From the IMG/VR virus record IMGVR_UViG_3300015360_000068, positions 1 to 47,245 of that record: DNA of 47,245 nt; one strand, 5' to 3'. The notes beneath the pieces are model-generated. The model saw only the letters and a program-made list of their open reading frames with translations. It was not told where the DNA came from and did not search any database. Below are positions 16,603 to 25,375 of the stretch, one piece after another. The stretch's first letter is position 1. Every line of letters begins with the position of its first letter. The position numbers and the translations under genes were made by a program. This DNA comes from a virus.

Positions 16603-17024
16603 CGTCGACGACCATCCCGGCATCGGTCGAGGCGATCTACGACCATTTCACGACCACGTGGGCGTCAGCAACGGAGATCGGATTCGACAACGAGAACTTC
16701 CGGCCCTCGGCACAGAACGTGTCCTGGGCGCGTGTGTCCGTCCGGCACCGCACGAGTCGACAGGACTCGTTGGGCGCGCCGGGTGGGCGGAAGTTCATGC
16801 GGTTCGGTGCGGTGATGGTGCAGCTCTTCGTGCCAGTGGATGCCGGTTCGGCGCCGCTGGCCACGTTGATGCAGACCGCGGTATCAGCACTAGAGGGCGT
16901 CGTGTTGAGCGGCGTCGGCTATCGCGTGTGGCTCGCAGCAGCGTTGGCGCGCGAGCTTGGGCAAGATGGAATCTGGAACGCGGCACTCGTTGAGGTCCCG
17001 TTCTCCTACGAGGAGGTCAAGTAA
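16599..17024 (+). CDS. Tail terminator-like protein (DUF4128-type)
   Basis: 141 aa from GTG 16599, overlapping the previous stop. IPASVEAIYDHFTTTW, ENFRPSAQNVSWARVSVRH, GRKFMRFGAVMVQLFVP and WNAALVEVPFSYEE follow the alpha/beta layout of phage tail terminators related to lambda gpU. These cap the growing tail tube before it joins the head. Position just before the tail tube gene agrees. Confidence 0.7.
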   Translation: MTSTTIPASVEAIYDHFTTTWASATEIGFDNENFRPSAQNVSWARVSVRHRTSRQDSLGAPGGRKFMRFGAVMVQLFVPVDAGSAPLATLMQTAVSALEGVVLSGVGYRVWLAAALARELGQDGIWNAALVEVPFSYEEVK

Positions 17025-17030
17025 CAAGCC

Positions 17031-18557
17031 ATGGGTCGCGTACTCACCAACAACTTCGAGTTGCTCTATGGCATCGAGCCCAGCCTCGCTGCTCCCCCGA
17101 CGGTGTGGAAGAAGACGGAGCCCAACTCCGTCGGTTCGTTCGGTGCGGACATCACCACGGTGCCGCGCCGACCGATCTCGCAGGATCGGCAGAAGCGCAA
17201 GGGCACGCCGACCGATCTCGACAGCGGCGCTGAGTTCGAGTTCGACCTGACCATCGACGGTCTGCACGACTTCCTCGAAGGTTTCGTGTTCGCCGAGGCG
17301 GCCAACGCGGACTTGGTCTTCAAGGCAGCGAACATCAGCGCTACGCCGGACGGCTACGTGATCCCGGCAGCCACGCAGCCGCAGGCTGACAAGCTCCAGT
17401 GGGTCACTCTGACCGAGGCCACGTTGCTCTTCGCGCGTGGCTACGTGAACGCGGGCAATAACGGCATCAAAGTGCTCACGGCGGATGTGATCCTGAACGA
17501 CACCAAGATGGTCTGCGCGGGTCAGTCGCTCGTCGTGGAGACGGCGCCGGCGAACGCGCAGGTCGAGGTGTGCGGTATCCGTGCCGGGGCCGACGACCTT
17601 TCGATCTCAGTGACATCGGGAGTGGCGGTCATCACCAGTGCGGCCAACGTGGACTTCACGTCGCTCGGCCTGAAGCTGGGCCAGTTCGTGCACGTAGGTG
17701 GGTTGGTCGTAGCGAACCAGTTCGGCGCAGGTGCGTCGATCGGGTTCGGACGCGTCACCGCGATCACGACGCTGACCCTGACGCTCGACAAGATCACGTC
17801 GACGCTCATCACCGACAACGGTCTGGGCGACAACATGGACATCCTCTTCGGGCGCTTCTTCCGCAACGTGTCGGTGGACGCGGCCTCGGCCGACAACAGG
17901 TATCTGGAGCGCACGTTCCAGTTCGAGGGCTCCTACCCGAACCTCCAGGTCCCTGGGCCAGGTGCCGAGTTCGAGTACGCCAAGGGCAACTTCTGCAACG
18001 AGTTGGCGCTGAACCTGCCGCTCACCGACAAGGCCACGGTGTCGGTGGTGTTCATCGGCACGGACACGGAGGTCTTCACCACGTCCCGAAAGAGCGGTGC
18101 GTCGACGGCGACGGCGCCCTTGCTGACCACCGCGTTCAACACGAGCATGGACGTTGCGCGTCTCACGACGCGATTGGCGGGATCTGCGCTGGACACCAGC
18201 TTCAAGAGCTTGACGCTGACGCTGAACAACAACGCCAGTCCGGAGAAGAAGCTCGGGCAGCTCGGTGCGGCGTTCGTGAACGTCGGCATCTTCGAGGTGA
18301 CGTTGGAGGCGCAGCTCATCTTCACGGACAGCCGGGTGCCCAACGCGATCCGGAACAACTCGACGCTGACGTTCGACGCCATTCTGAACAACGGCGAGGG
18401 CGCGATCTGCATCGACATCCCGAGCCTGACGTTTGGCGGTGGTGACAAGGAGTACCCGGCGGATGCGTCCCTCCTCATCAACGTGACGGGCGACGCGTTC
18501 CAGGACGCCACCCTGGGCACGTCGCTGGGGATCAGCTACATCCCGATCACGCCGTGA
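17031..18557 (+). CDS. Major tail tube protein
   Basis: 508 aa, longer than typical tube proteins, so it probably carries extra surface domains. It begins GRVLTNNFELLYGIEP and is beta-rich throughout, with FELDLTIDGLHDFLEGFV-like and FEGSYPNLQVPGPGAEFEY segments found in large siphophage tube proteins. It would polymerise into the flexible tail around the tape measure. AGGAGGT (17010-17016) precedes the start at a long spacing. It ends the first + strand block; the PadR-like gene converges on it 2 bases later. Confidence 0.7.
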   Translation: MGRVLTNNFELLYGIEPSLAAPPTVWKKTEPNSVGSFGADITTVPRRPISQDRQKRKGTPTDLDSGAEFEFDLTIDGLHDFLEGFVFAEAANADLVFKAANISATPDGYVIPAATQPQADKLQWVTLTEATLLFARGYVNAGNNGIKVLTADVILNDTKMVCAGQSLVVETAPANAQVEVCGIRAGADDLSISVTSGVAVITSAANVDFTSLGLKLGQFVHVGGLVVANQFGAGASIGFGRVTAITTLTLTLDKITSTLITDNGLGDNMDILFGRFFRNVSVDAASADNRYLERTFQFEGSYPNLQVPGPGAEFEYAKGNFCNELALNLPLTDKATVSVVFIGTDTEVFTTSRKSGASTATAPLLTTAFNTSMDVARLTTRLAGSALDTSFKSLTLTLNNNASPEKKLGQLGAAFVNVGIFEVTLEAQLIFTDSRVPNAIRNNSTLTFDAILNNGEGAICIDIPSLTFGGGDKEYPADASLLINVTGDAFQDATLGTSLGISYIPITP

Positions 18558-18559
18558 GA

Positions 18560-18862
18560 TCAGTAGACGGTGCGCGCGATCTCAACGAGACGCGCGTGCC
18601 GTGCGGCTGCGCGTCGTAGAGCGCGCCGTCCGTTGGGTGTGATGCGCACGCGGTAGCTGCGATGATCCGCTCGGTCTTCGTCCACGACTCGGATCCACCC
18701 CAGGGCGCGGAGCCGGCGCAGGATCGCGTAGAGCGATCCGTTGGTGACGCTGTGCCCGGTGACGCTTGGGAAGATGACACCGATCTCCGCGCCCGTGCGC
18801 GCCCGTTGGGCAAGGGCCAGCAGGATCAGCTCAGTCTCGGAGGGTTGCGCTTTCCATGCCAC
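18560..18862 (-). CDS. PadR-like winged-helix transcriptional regulator
   Basis: 100 aa on the minus strand from GTG 18862. ILLALAQRARTGAEIG, then VTNGSLYAILRRLRALGWI, then DHRSYRVRITPNGRRALR is the PadR winged-helix DNA-binding pattern. The protein lacks the long C-terminal dimerisation domain and has only a short helix. It lies alone and reversed inside the virion operon, like a moron gene. It is divergent from the tail chaperone gene over a 72-base gap, so it may control itself and that promoter. Ligand unknown. Confidence 0.65.
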   Translation of the reverse strand: MAWKAQPSETELILLALAQRARTGAEIGVIFPSVTGHSVTNGSLYAILRRLRALGWIRVVDEDRADHRSYRVRITPNGRRALRRAAARHARLVEIARTVY

Positions 18863-18934
18863 GTTGCGTGCAAGTGAACACTACCCGCGTGAATAGCGCT
18901 ACGGCGTGGTTCTCGGATAGGTAGCGTGCGCGCC
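18863..18934. promoter_or_regulatory. Divergent promoter region between PadR-like gene and tail chaperone
   Basis: This 72-base gap holds a + strand -10 candidate TAGCGT (18922-18927), 7 bases before ATG 18935. It also holds a minus-strand candidate TAGTGT, 15 bases before the PadR GTG. Two minus-strand TTCAC direct repeats flank the latter and could be an operator for the regulator. Confidence 0.35.
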
Positions 18935-19375
18935 ATGACCGCAGACTTCTCCTACCTTTCCGCTCTTGACGTCTCCGCTTCCTCGACCGCCGAGATCGTG
19001 CTGCATGAGATCAACGTCGAGGAAGGTTCCCCTATCCTCGTGGTCTCGCCGGCGACCGCTGAGAACCCGATCTACTTCAAGACGCACCTGCGCATCTTGA
19101 AGCAGAACGCAGCCGCGATCTCGGCGGGCAACATCACGCAGGCCACGCTCGACGCATCGCTGGAACACGCGCGTGAGGTTTTCCCGGTGTGCGTGATCCG
19201 CGGCTGGCGCAACGTGGTTGCGTTGGACGGCACGCCTGTCCAGTTCAATCGCGAGGAGTGCGCGGCGTTCCTGAAGCGGTTGCCGAACTGGATCTTTCGC
19301 CGCATCCACGACTTCTGCGCAACGTCGTCCAACTTCGCGACACGTGTCGACGCGGAGTCCCTGGCAAAAAACTGA
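18935..19375 (+). CDS. Tail assembly chaperone, short (G-type) product
   Basis: 146 aa from ATG 18935. The small protein has PILVVSPATAENPIYFKTHL in the N-terminal part and RREECAAFLKRL-like helices near the end. Its position, between tail tube and tape measure and ending at a slippery site, identifies it as the lambda gpG-like tail assembly chaperone. This family coats the tape measure before tube polymerisation. A GTG at 18926 is an alternative start, but the TAGCGT element favours 18935. Confidence 0.7.
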   Translation: MTADFSYLSALDVSASSTAEIVLHEINVEEGSPILVVSPATAENPIYFKTHLRILKQNAAAISAGNITQATLDASLEHAREVFPVCVIRGWRNVVALDGTPVQFNREECAAFLKRLPNWIFRRIHDFCATSSNFATRVDAESLAKN

Positions 19376-19758
19376 AGGCGCGCTTCCTGTGGGAGCTGCG
19401 CTGTGCCCGAGACGGGTGGAGCGTCAGCACGCGGGCAGCGCGCGGGCAGGTGCTTCCGGATTGGTATCTCGATGAGCCGGAGATCGACCAGCTCGGCGTC
19501 TGGCTGTTGCAGGCGTTCGGGCGTCTCCACACGTGCCGCCGGTACGTGTACATCGGGGCCAACGGCGGTGTCGCGCACGGCCCGATCCCGTACGATGCTG
19601 TGCAGACGTACGCCAAGGAGTGGGGGCTAGACCGCGAGTGGGCGGAAGCGCTTGCGTACGTGGTGTCCAGCTTGGACGATGCACTTTGCGAGTGGCACAG
19701 CGCGAATGCGCCCAAGGCTCCGAAGCAACACAGGAAGCGCGAGGATCTAGGTGGCTGA
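18935..19758 (+). CDS. Tail assembly chaperone, -1 frameshift fusion (GT-type) product
   Basis: A -1 shift at A AAA AAC (19366-19372) moves reading from the G frame into the frame that starts KLKARFLWELRCARDGW and ends at 19758, giving about 274 aa. The downstream frame has 128 codons without a start of its own near the junction. Its product is a helical domain (PDWYLDEPEIDQLGVWLLQAF, EWAEALAYVVSSLDDAL) of the T type. In lambda-like phages the minor GT form links tube subunits to the tape measure. The last bases overlap the tape-measure GTG at 19751. Confidence 0.75.
19366..19401 (+). promoter_or_regulatory. -1 ribosomal frameshift signal: A AAA AAC plus hairpin
   Basis: The heptamer A AAA AAC (19366-19372) is in the required phase (codons GCA AAA AAC TGA). 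Five bases later, 19378-19387 pairs with 19391-19401 in a 10-bp stem with one bulged T and a 3-base loop. The heptamer, 5-base spacer and hairpin form a complete canonical -1 signal, and the stop codon directly after the heptamer ends the unshifted product. Confidence 0.8.
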
Positions 19759-22700
19759 GTTCCGCATCGTCATCACGGTGGACCCCGGCCCGGCGCAAGC
19801 CGGTTCGCGGCAGGCGGAGCGTGCGCTGGCTGGTGTGCAGGCGCAGGCCGTGCGGGTCCAGAGGCACGTCGACGGGATCGGCAGCGCGTTCATGCGCCTG
19901 CGTGTGCCGCTCAGCTCGATCCAGGCGGGGATCGCGAGCGGCCTTGCTCCCGGCGGCGTAGCCGCCGGCGTCCTTGGGCAACAGTTCAACCTCGCGGCGC
20001 GCTCGGCAGCGAGCGCGGCGCGTGAGATTAGAGGCGTCGGACAGTCGCTCGCGCAGGCGCAGGCGCAAGCGGCCAGTTTCGGGAGCATGTTGCTTCGGGT
20101 GCTGGCTGTCGAGGTCTTGCGCCGCAGTGCTGCGGAGGTGTTGCGTGTCGCGGACACCTACACACTGATGCAGAACCGGCTGCGCGTGGTGACCAGCAGC
20201 CAGCGCGAGTTGAACGACGTCACGCGCCAGTTGTTCGAGAGTTCGACGCAGACGCGTTCGTCATTCCAGTCAACGGCAGAGCTGTACTCGCGCCTCGCGA
20301 TCAACGCGAGGGATCTTGGGCTGTCGCAAGCGGAGACGGTGCAGTTCACGCAGTCGCTGAACCAGGCGATCATCCTGTCCGGTGCTACGGCGCAGGAAGC
20401 CAGCGCGGGCCTCATCCAGTTCAGCCAGGGCTTGGCCAGCGGCACGTTGCGTGGTGACGAGCTGCGAAGCGTGCTGGAGCAGTTGCCTGTGGTGGCAGAC
20501 ACGATCGCCGACCGCCTGGGTGTGGCACGTGGCGAACTTCGCGGGTTGGCGGAGCAGGGCAAGCTTACGAGCCAGGAGATTGTGGCGGCTTTCCGCGATG
20601 CAGCGCCGCAGATCGCTGAGCGCTTTGCCAAGACCATTCCGACGATTGCGCAGTCGGTCCAGGTTCTCAACAACAAGATCCTTGAGTTTGTTGGTTCGGC
20701 GGATACCGCTGTTGGCGGGGTCCGGGTCCTTGGCGCGGCGGTGCGCTTTGTCGGGGATCACATCGCAGTTTTTGCAGTAGCTGCCGGGGTCGCAGTTGTC
20801 GCGGTCCTGCGTCTGGTGGTGATGACCAAGGCGGCGGGGGTCGCGTTCAAGGCGTTGGGCCCTGCACTCGCGAACCCGTTCGTTCTTGCGGCTGTCGTTG
20901 CGGCTTCCTTCCTCGCCATCCTGCACAAGATCACAGAGAACACGCGCATAGCGAAAGAGACGTTGGACGGCATCGCGGACATCCAGACCGATTTCGGGAA
21001 GTTCAACGGGCAACTACTGGAGACACAGAAGCGCCTCGCATTGTTGACGAGCAACTTCGAGAAGGTAAAAGCCGCCGCCGATTTCGACGAGTCCGGACGC
21101 ACGGCGAAGACATACCGCCGCGAGATTGATAGGACCACTGACGCGTTGAAGGCGTTGCGCAAGGGGGCAGACGACGCAGCCAAGGCGGCGGAGCGTGTCG
21201 TGCGCGAGCACAAGGCAATCGTCGAACTCAACAAGGAGCTGGACGATGAAGCCAAACTGCTTCGGCTTGTCGGCAAGGAGCTGGACGTCCAGACGCGCCT
21301 GCACAAGGAGCTGAACAAGCTTGCCGAGGAGGGGGCCGTAGTCAGTGACACCTTCATCAAAGAGATCGAAGCCCGCATCCGGAACAACCTGGCAATGCGT
21401 CAGCAGCAGCAGTTGCTGGGGCAAGTGCGCAGCGCGCAGGAGGAACTGAGCACAGGCGTCGCCGCGTTCACCGCCCTGGTGGACACGGGCACGTTGACGG
21501 CGGAGGAGTACGCAGCGGCTCTGCGCATCACATTCAACGCTGACCCGATCAAGAGCCATGTCCTGGCGATCAAGGACGAACTCCGTGTGCTGGAGACGCT
21601 TATCAAGAGCGGCAAGGAAGCTGCGGCCGTCGAGAAGCTTCGGATCGAGGCCAGGAACAAGGGGCTGGGGGCCGATGGGCTTGGAGAAGTTGCGGCAACG
21701 TTGAAGATCAAGGCCGCATTAGAAGCAGTCGCGGATGTGATGGGCGATCTCCGCGGCGCACAGGAGGAGATCGCGCGAGGAGAAGCAGCGTTGAACATGC
21801 TGATGGCCGAGGGAACCTTGCAAGCTGGCGAGCTGGAGAGAGCCATGCGCAAGGCATTCCAGGCCGATCCGATCCGTAGCGCGATCAAAAGCACACAGGA
21901 CGAGATTGAGGTGCTGCGCGTGTTGATCGCGCACGGCAAAGAAGCTGCGGAGATCGAGAAGTTGAGGATCGACGCACGGAACAAGGGTCTCAAGAGCACG
22001 GACCTGGACGTTGGCGATGCTGCGTTTCTCGCGAAGCAGCGGAGTGATCTCCAGGCCGTTGCCGCGGCAACCGAGCAAGCACGTACAGCGTCCGTGGGTT
22101 TCGAGCAGCAGCTCAGGGCTGTTGTCGAAGCACAAGCGGCGCTCACGCCTGAGAGCGAGAACCTGCGGCGATCCCTGCAAGAGCAGGAGAAGGCGCTACT
22201 GGCCAACCGCTTTGGCTACCAGCAGATCACGACGGCGACGACGGTTTATGAGGAAGCGCAGCGCCAGTTGACCGAACAGATTGCGCTGGGCACGCTGTCA
22301 GCTAATCAGATCGCCACCGCGCAGGCTGGCAATCGAGCACAGTTCTTGGGCACCAGCCAAGCAGCGCGGGACATGTTCGGCCCGCTGGCGGATTACACGC
22401 AGCAGTTGGAGGAGTTGAAGATCCTTCAGAGTGACCCCGCCGTGACCGGTGAGATGATCGAGAGGGGGTGGCGCGCCGCGCAGATCACGTTGCTGGAGTC
22501 CCAGCAGACGATAGGCGCGGGCTTCGAGCGCTTCTTCCTCAAGGCGAAGGCACAGGCAGAGGACTTCGCCAAGGTCGCCGAGAGTGCGCTTGGCGTCTTC
22601 GCCGACGCAGCGACGTCGGCGCTGGTCGAGGTCGCTACCACAGGCACGGTCGAGTGGAAGAAGCTCGGCAACGCGGTGGTGCAGGAGTTGATCCGGATCA

Positions 22701-23056
22701 TCGCCCAGCTTCTCATCGCCCAGCTCCTGGGCTTCGGGGCCACGTCGGCGGCAGGAGCAGGACTCGCCGGCGCCAAGCAGACAGGCGGCACCGTGCAGCC
22801 GGGCCAGCGCTACCTCGTGGGCGAAGGCGGCCCGGAGGTGTTCACGCCGGGCCGGACGGGTTCGATCACACCGAACGCGTCGCAGGGCGGGGGCAGCAGT
22901 TCGCCCACCCCGGTCACGGTCCAGAACATCATCGTGCAAGACCCCAACGAGATTCCCCGCCAGATCACCGGCGCGCGTGGGCAGCAGGCGGTCATGGCAG
23001 TCATCCAGCAGAACGCTGGCAAGGTCAGGGCGATGGTGAGCGGAGGAGGAAGCTGA
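19751..23056 (+). CDS. Tape measure protein
   Basis: The 1101-aa protein sets tail length and is expected to be ejected ahead of DNA. From GTG 19751 it begins with a coiled region, then carries the conserved tape-measure domain: TYTLMQNRLRVVT, SRLAINARDLGLSQ and GTLRGDELRSVLEQLPVVA (about residues 135-300). A hydrophobic stretch follows (about 330-400), then a long coiled-coil region with an 84-residue duplication. The end has YLVGEGGPEVFTPGR, the common C-terminal motif, then a Gly/Ser linker. At about 1.5 angstrom per residue the tail would be near 165 nm. It overlaps the chaperone gene by 8 bases. Confidence 0.9.
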   Translation: MAEFRIVITVDPGPAQAGSRQAERALAGVQAQAVRVQRHVDGIGSAFMRLRVPLSSIQAGIASGLAPGGVAAGVLGQQFNLAARSAASAAREIRGVGQSLAQAQAQAASFGSMLLRVLAVEVLRRSAAEVLRVADTYTLMQNRLRVVTSSQRELNDVTRQLFESSTQTRSSFQSTAELYSRLAINARDLGLSQAETVQFTQSLNQAIILSGATAQEASAGLIQFSQGLASGTLRGDELRSVLEQLPVVADTIADRLGVARGELRGLAEQGKLTSQEIVAAFRDAAPQIAERFAKTIPTIAQSVQVLNNKILEFVGSADTAVGGVRVLGAAVRFVGDHIAVFAVAAGVAVVAVLRLVVMTKAAGVAFKALGPALANPFVLAAVVAASFLAILHKITENTRIAKETLDGIADIQTDFGKFNGQLLETQKRLALLTSNFEKVKAAADFDESGRTAKTYRREIDRTTDALKALRKGADDAAKAAERVVREHKAIVELNKELDDEAKLLRLVGKELDVQTRLHKELNKLAEEGAVVSDTFIKEIEARIRNNLAMRQQQQLLGQVRSAQEELSTGVAAFTALVDTGTLTAEEYAAALRITFNADPIKSHVLAIKDELRVLETLIKSGKEAAAVEKLRIEARNKGLGADGLGEVAATLKIKAALEAVADVMGDLRGAQEEIARGEAALNMLMAEGTLQAGELERAMRKAFQADPIRSAIKSTQDEIEVLRVLIAHGKEAAEIEKLRIDARNKGLKSTDLDVGDAAFLAKQRSDLQAVAAATEQARTASVGFEQQLRAVVEAQAALTPESENLRRSLQEQEKALLANRFGYQQITTATTVYEEAQRQLTEQIALGTLSANQIATAQAGNRAQFLGTSQAARDMFGPLADYTQQLEELKILQSDPAVTGEMIERGWRAAQITLLESQQTIGAGFERFFLKAKAQAEDFAKVAESALGVFADAATSALVEVATTGTVEWKKLGNAVVQELIRIIAQLLIAQLLGFGATSAAGAGLAGAKQTGGTVQPGQRYLVGEGGPEVFTPGRTGSITPNASQGGGSSSPTPVTVQNIIVQDPNEIPRQITGARGQQAVMAVIQQNAGKVRAMVSGGGS
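21416..21991 (+). repeat. 84-residue coding duplication within the tape measure gene
   Basis: Copy 1 is 21416-21667 and copy 2 is 21740-21991. Each encodes exactly 84 residues, aligns without gaps and is roughly half identical, with both ending EKLRIxARNKGL. Offset is 324 bases (108 codons). Confidence 0.75.
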
Positions 23057-24366
23057 TGGGCTGGCACACTGGAACGGCGACGGACTACAAGGACCTGCTG
23101 AGCCAGCTCGTGCTCATCGCGACGCGGCAGGGGGCGACGTCGCTCGATTCGATCGTTGCTGCCGGCACCGGCTACGCCGTGGGGGACATCCTGTCGGTCA
23201 ACGCCGGCACGCCGACGACGCACCCGACCAAGATCCGTGTGCTCACGGTCAGCGCCGGCGTGATCCTGACGGCGAAGCTTCAGGAAGCTGGCGCCTACAC
23301 CACGCCGCCCGTCGATCCGGTCGCGACAACGGTGATCCCCCCCGGCGTGGGCACGGGCGCCACGTTCACGCTCGCCTACGCGAGCAACGGATGGACCGCG
23401 CTGCGCGACACGACCTACACGTTCGAGGGAGACGCGACGCACAAGGAAGTGGTCTTGCAGGGTGTGGGTGGCGGCAGCGACTCGATCCTCGTGGGCGTGC
23501 GCACGTTTGCACGCACGGTTGGCGCCGACGCGACGCGCGCGTGGGTCCTGGCCGCGATGACCGGGTTCACGGCCGGTACGACCTATCCGACGTTGCAGGC
23601 CGGTGAGAGCCCGGGGTGGGATGCTGCTGTTGTCGGTGGCGGATGCTTCGTGCCGCTGGCGACGTTGCTGCACACCACGGTGACGTTGTCCTTTGAGCTT
23701 TCGGTTACGTCGCGCCGGATCGTTGGCCGGGTGCGGCCGTCAGCGACGATCGCGGCGTGGGTGCCGTTCTACCTGGGGTGGATGAACCCGTTTGCCACGG
23801 CGAGCGAGTTCCCTTACCCGATCCTGGTGTGCGGAGCAGCGACGAACCGGGACGCGTTGTTCACGGACGTGACACTCGCAGAGGTCACCGGCTTCGGCGA
23901 GATGATCGCGAAGGACGGGCTCTTCGGACCCGCGTTGTTCAGGCAGCCCGACAGCGAGTGGATCTTCGCGGCGAACAGCACGGGCATTGCAGGTTCACGC
24001 GGACCCCGTGTCACGTACGGATTCTACCCGGGCATGGAGAGTGCCCTGAAGGACGGGATCGTCGGCGACGGCAACTTCGCGTGGCACTCGATCATCCTCC
24101 ACAGTGGTGACCCTGGCCCGGCGACGCTGGTGATGAAGCCGACGCCGGGGACGGGCGCTGCGTTCTACCCGCTCGTTCCGATCACGCTTGTGCAGAGCAG
24201 TGGCATCGACTTCGACGTGCTCGCTGAGATGGACGGGTGCTTCTGGGTGACGGGGTCCGGCCTTGGCGACCAGGACACGGTCAGCGTCGGCGACGATCGT
24301 TACCGCGTCACACGCAGCGGGCACCGCAACCAGCTCTACTCCTTCTTCGCGATCAAGGAAGCCTGA
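23056..24366 (+). CDS. Minor tail / virion structural protein with a GYxVGDIL domain
   Basis: 436 aa from ATG 23056, with GGAGGAGGA just upstream as ribosome binding site and a 1-base overlap with the tape measure. Residues ~29-112 form a compact domain (GTGYAVGDILSVNAG, GVGTGATFTLAY) that recurs in the gpJ-like protein downstream. The rest is a beta-rich virion protein with WTALRDTTYTFEGDATHKEV near the middle and a C-terminal RNQLYSFFAIKEA typical of phage tail proteins of this position. It probably forms part of the tail tip or side decoration. Confidence 0.55.
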   Translation: MGWHTGTATDYKDLLSQLVLIATRQGATSLDSIVAAGTGYAVGDILSVNAGTPTTHPTKIRVLTVSAGVILTAKLQEAGAYTTPPVDPVATTVIPPGVGTGATFTLAYASNGWTALRDTTYTFEGDATHKEVVLQGVGGGSDSILVGVRTFARTVGADATRAWVLAAMTGFTAGTTYPTLQAGESPGWDAAVVGGGCFVPLATLLHTTVTLSFELSVTSRRIVGRVRPSATIAAWVPFYLGWMNPFATASEFPYPILVCGAATNRDALFTDVTLAEVTGFGEMIAKDGLFGPALFRQPDSEWIFAANSTGIAGSRGPRVTYGFYPGMESALKDGIVGDGNFAWHSIILHSGDPGPATLVMKPTPGTGAAFYPLVPITLVQSSGIDFDVLAEMDGCFWVTGSGLGDQDTVSVGDDRYRVTRSGHRNQLYSFFAIKEA

Positions 24367-24372
24367 CCCGTC

Positions 24373-25371
24373 ATGACCCACACCATCGGTACCGCAACGG
24401 GTGTCGTCAACTTCTTGGACCAACTGGTCGCCTTCGCCCTTGACAACGGTTGGGCGATCGACGACCCGGTCGGCGCACAGACGGCATCTATCAGTAGGGG
24501 CACGGTATTTGTTTCGTTCTCCTATGCGGCAACGGCCCCCACCGCGTTCGGGATCTACCAATCGCTCAGTTACGACGCAGCCAACCCTGGCGGCAAGCCG
24601 GACGACAGCGGCAATGGATTCTTCGACGTATCACTTGCCCAATACACGAACGCCAACATCATCAGTGGCCGGAGGCTGTTTTTCGAGACAAGCGGCGCGA
24701 TCCCGTACTTCGCCTTCTTCGAGTTCGACACCTACATCCACTGCGTGGTTGAGATCGCGACTGGTAAGTTCCGGCACTTCGGCTTCGGCATCACCGAGAA
24801 AGTCAACAACTGGACCGGAGGTGAGTACGCCTACGGACAGGTAGTCATTGGTAGCAGCGGCTCCTCCATCGCCACCGAAGCGACGGCGTTGCTCGATTCC
24901 CTGGCGCTATCGAACCTCGGCTACGTTGGCACCTTGCACGTTGAGGGCCTGCCCGGCGCGCCTACTGGCTCGAAGTGGGGGCTCTGTTGCGCGTCGACGA
25001 CGGGCCTAGGCGACGACCGACAGGCGGGTACGCCACGCGCGCGCGTGATGACGCCGGGCGGGTTCCGCGGCGGACCCTACGCGCGCGGGCTGGGCACGTT
25101 CAGCGCCGGATCGCAGTCTGGCAAGGTGCCCATGTACCCGATCGCGCAGTGGTACAGGGATCTCGTCAGCGGGACAGGGATCGACATCTACTTGCTGGGC
25201 TACATGCCCGACGTCCGGGGCGTGAACATCCGTGAGATCGCGCCCAAGGACGAGGTCGTGATCGGCGGCGACACGTGGGTCTTCTATCCCACGTCGCAGA
25301 AGGACACGACTGGCGCCGTCATCGGCGCGAGCTTCGTGCAGGGAATCGCCTACAAGAAGGTGCTCGCGTAG
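24373..25371 (+). CDS. Minor tail / virion structural protein
   Basis: 332 aa. GTATGVVNFLDQLVAFALDNGW, FFETSGAIPYFAFFEFDTYIH and KFRHFGFGITEKVNNWTGGEY are typical of siphophage virion proteins that follow the tape measure. The C-terminal GIAYKKVLA resembles the end of the preceding protein's family. The product is predicted beta-rich and without membrane segments. It is likely a tail-tip component next to the Dit-like protein. Specific role not known. Confidence 0.5.
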   Translation: MTHTIGTATGVVNFLDQLVAFALDNGWAIDDPVGAQTASISRGTVFVSFSYAATAPTAFGIYQSLSYDAANPGGKPDDSGNGFFDVSLAQYTNANIISGRRLFFETSGAIPYFAFFEFDTYIHCVVEIATGKFRHFGFGITEKVNNWTGGEYAYGQVVIGSSGSSIATEATALLDSLALSNLGYVGTLHVEGLPGAPTGSKWGLCCASTTGLGDDRQAGTPRARVMTPGGFRGGPYARGLGTFSAGSQSGKVPMYPIAQWYRDLVSGTGIDIYLLGYMPDVRGVNIREIAPKDEVVIGGDTWVFYPTSQKDTTGAVIGASFVQGIAYKKVLA

Positions 25372-25375
25372 CGCC

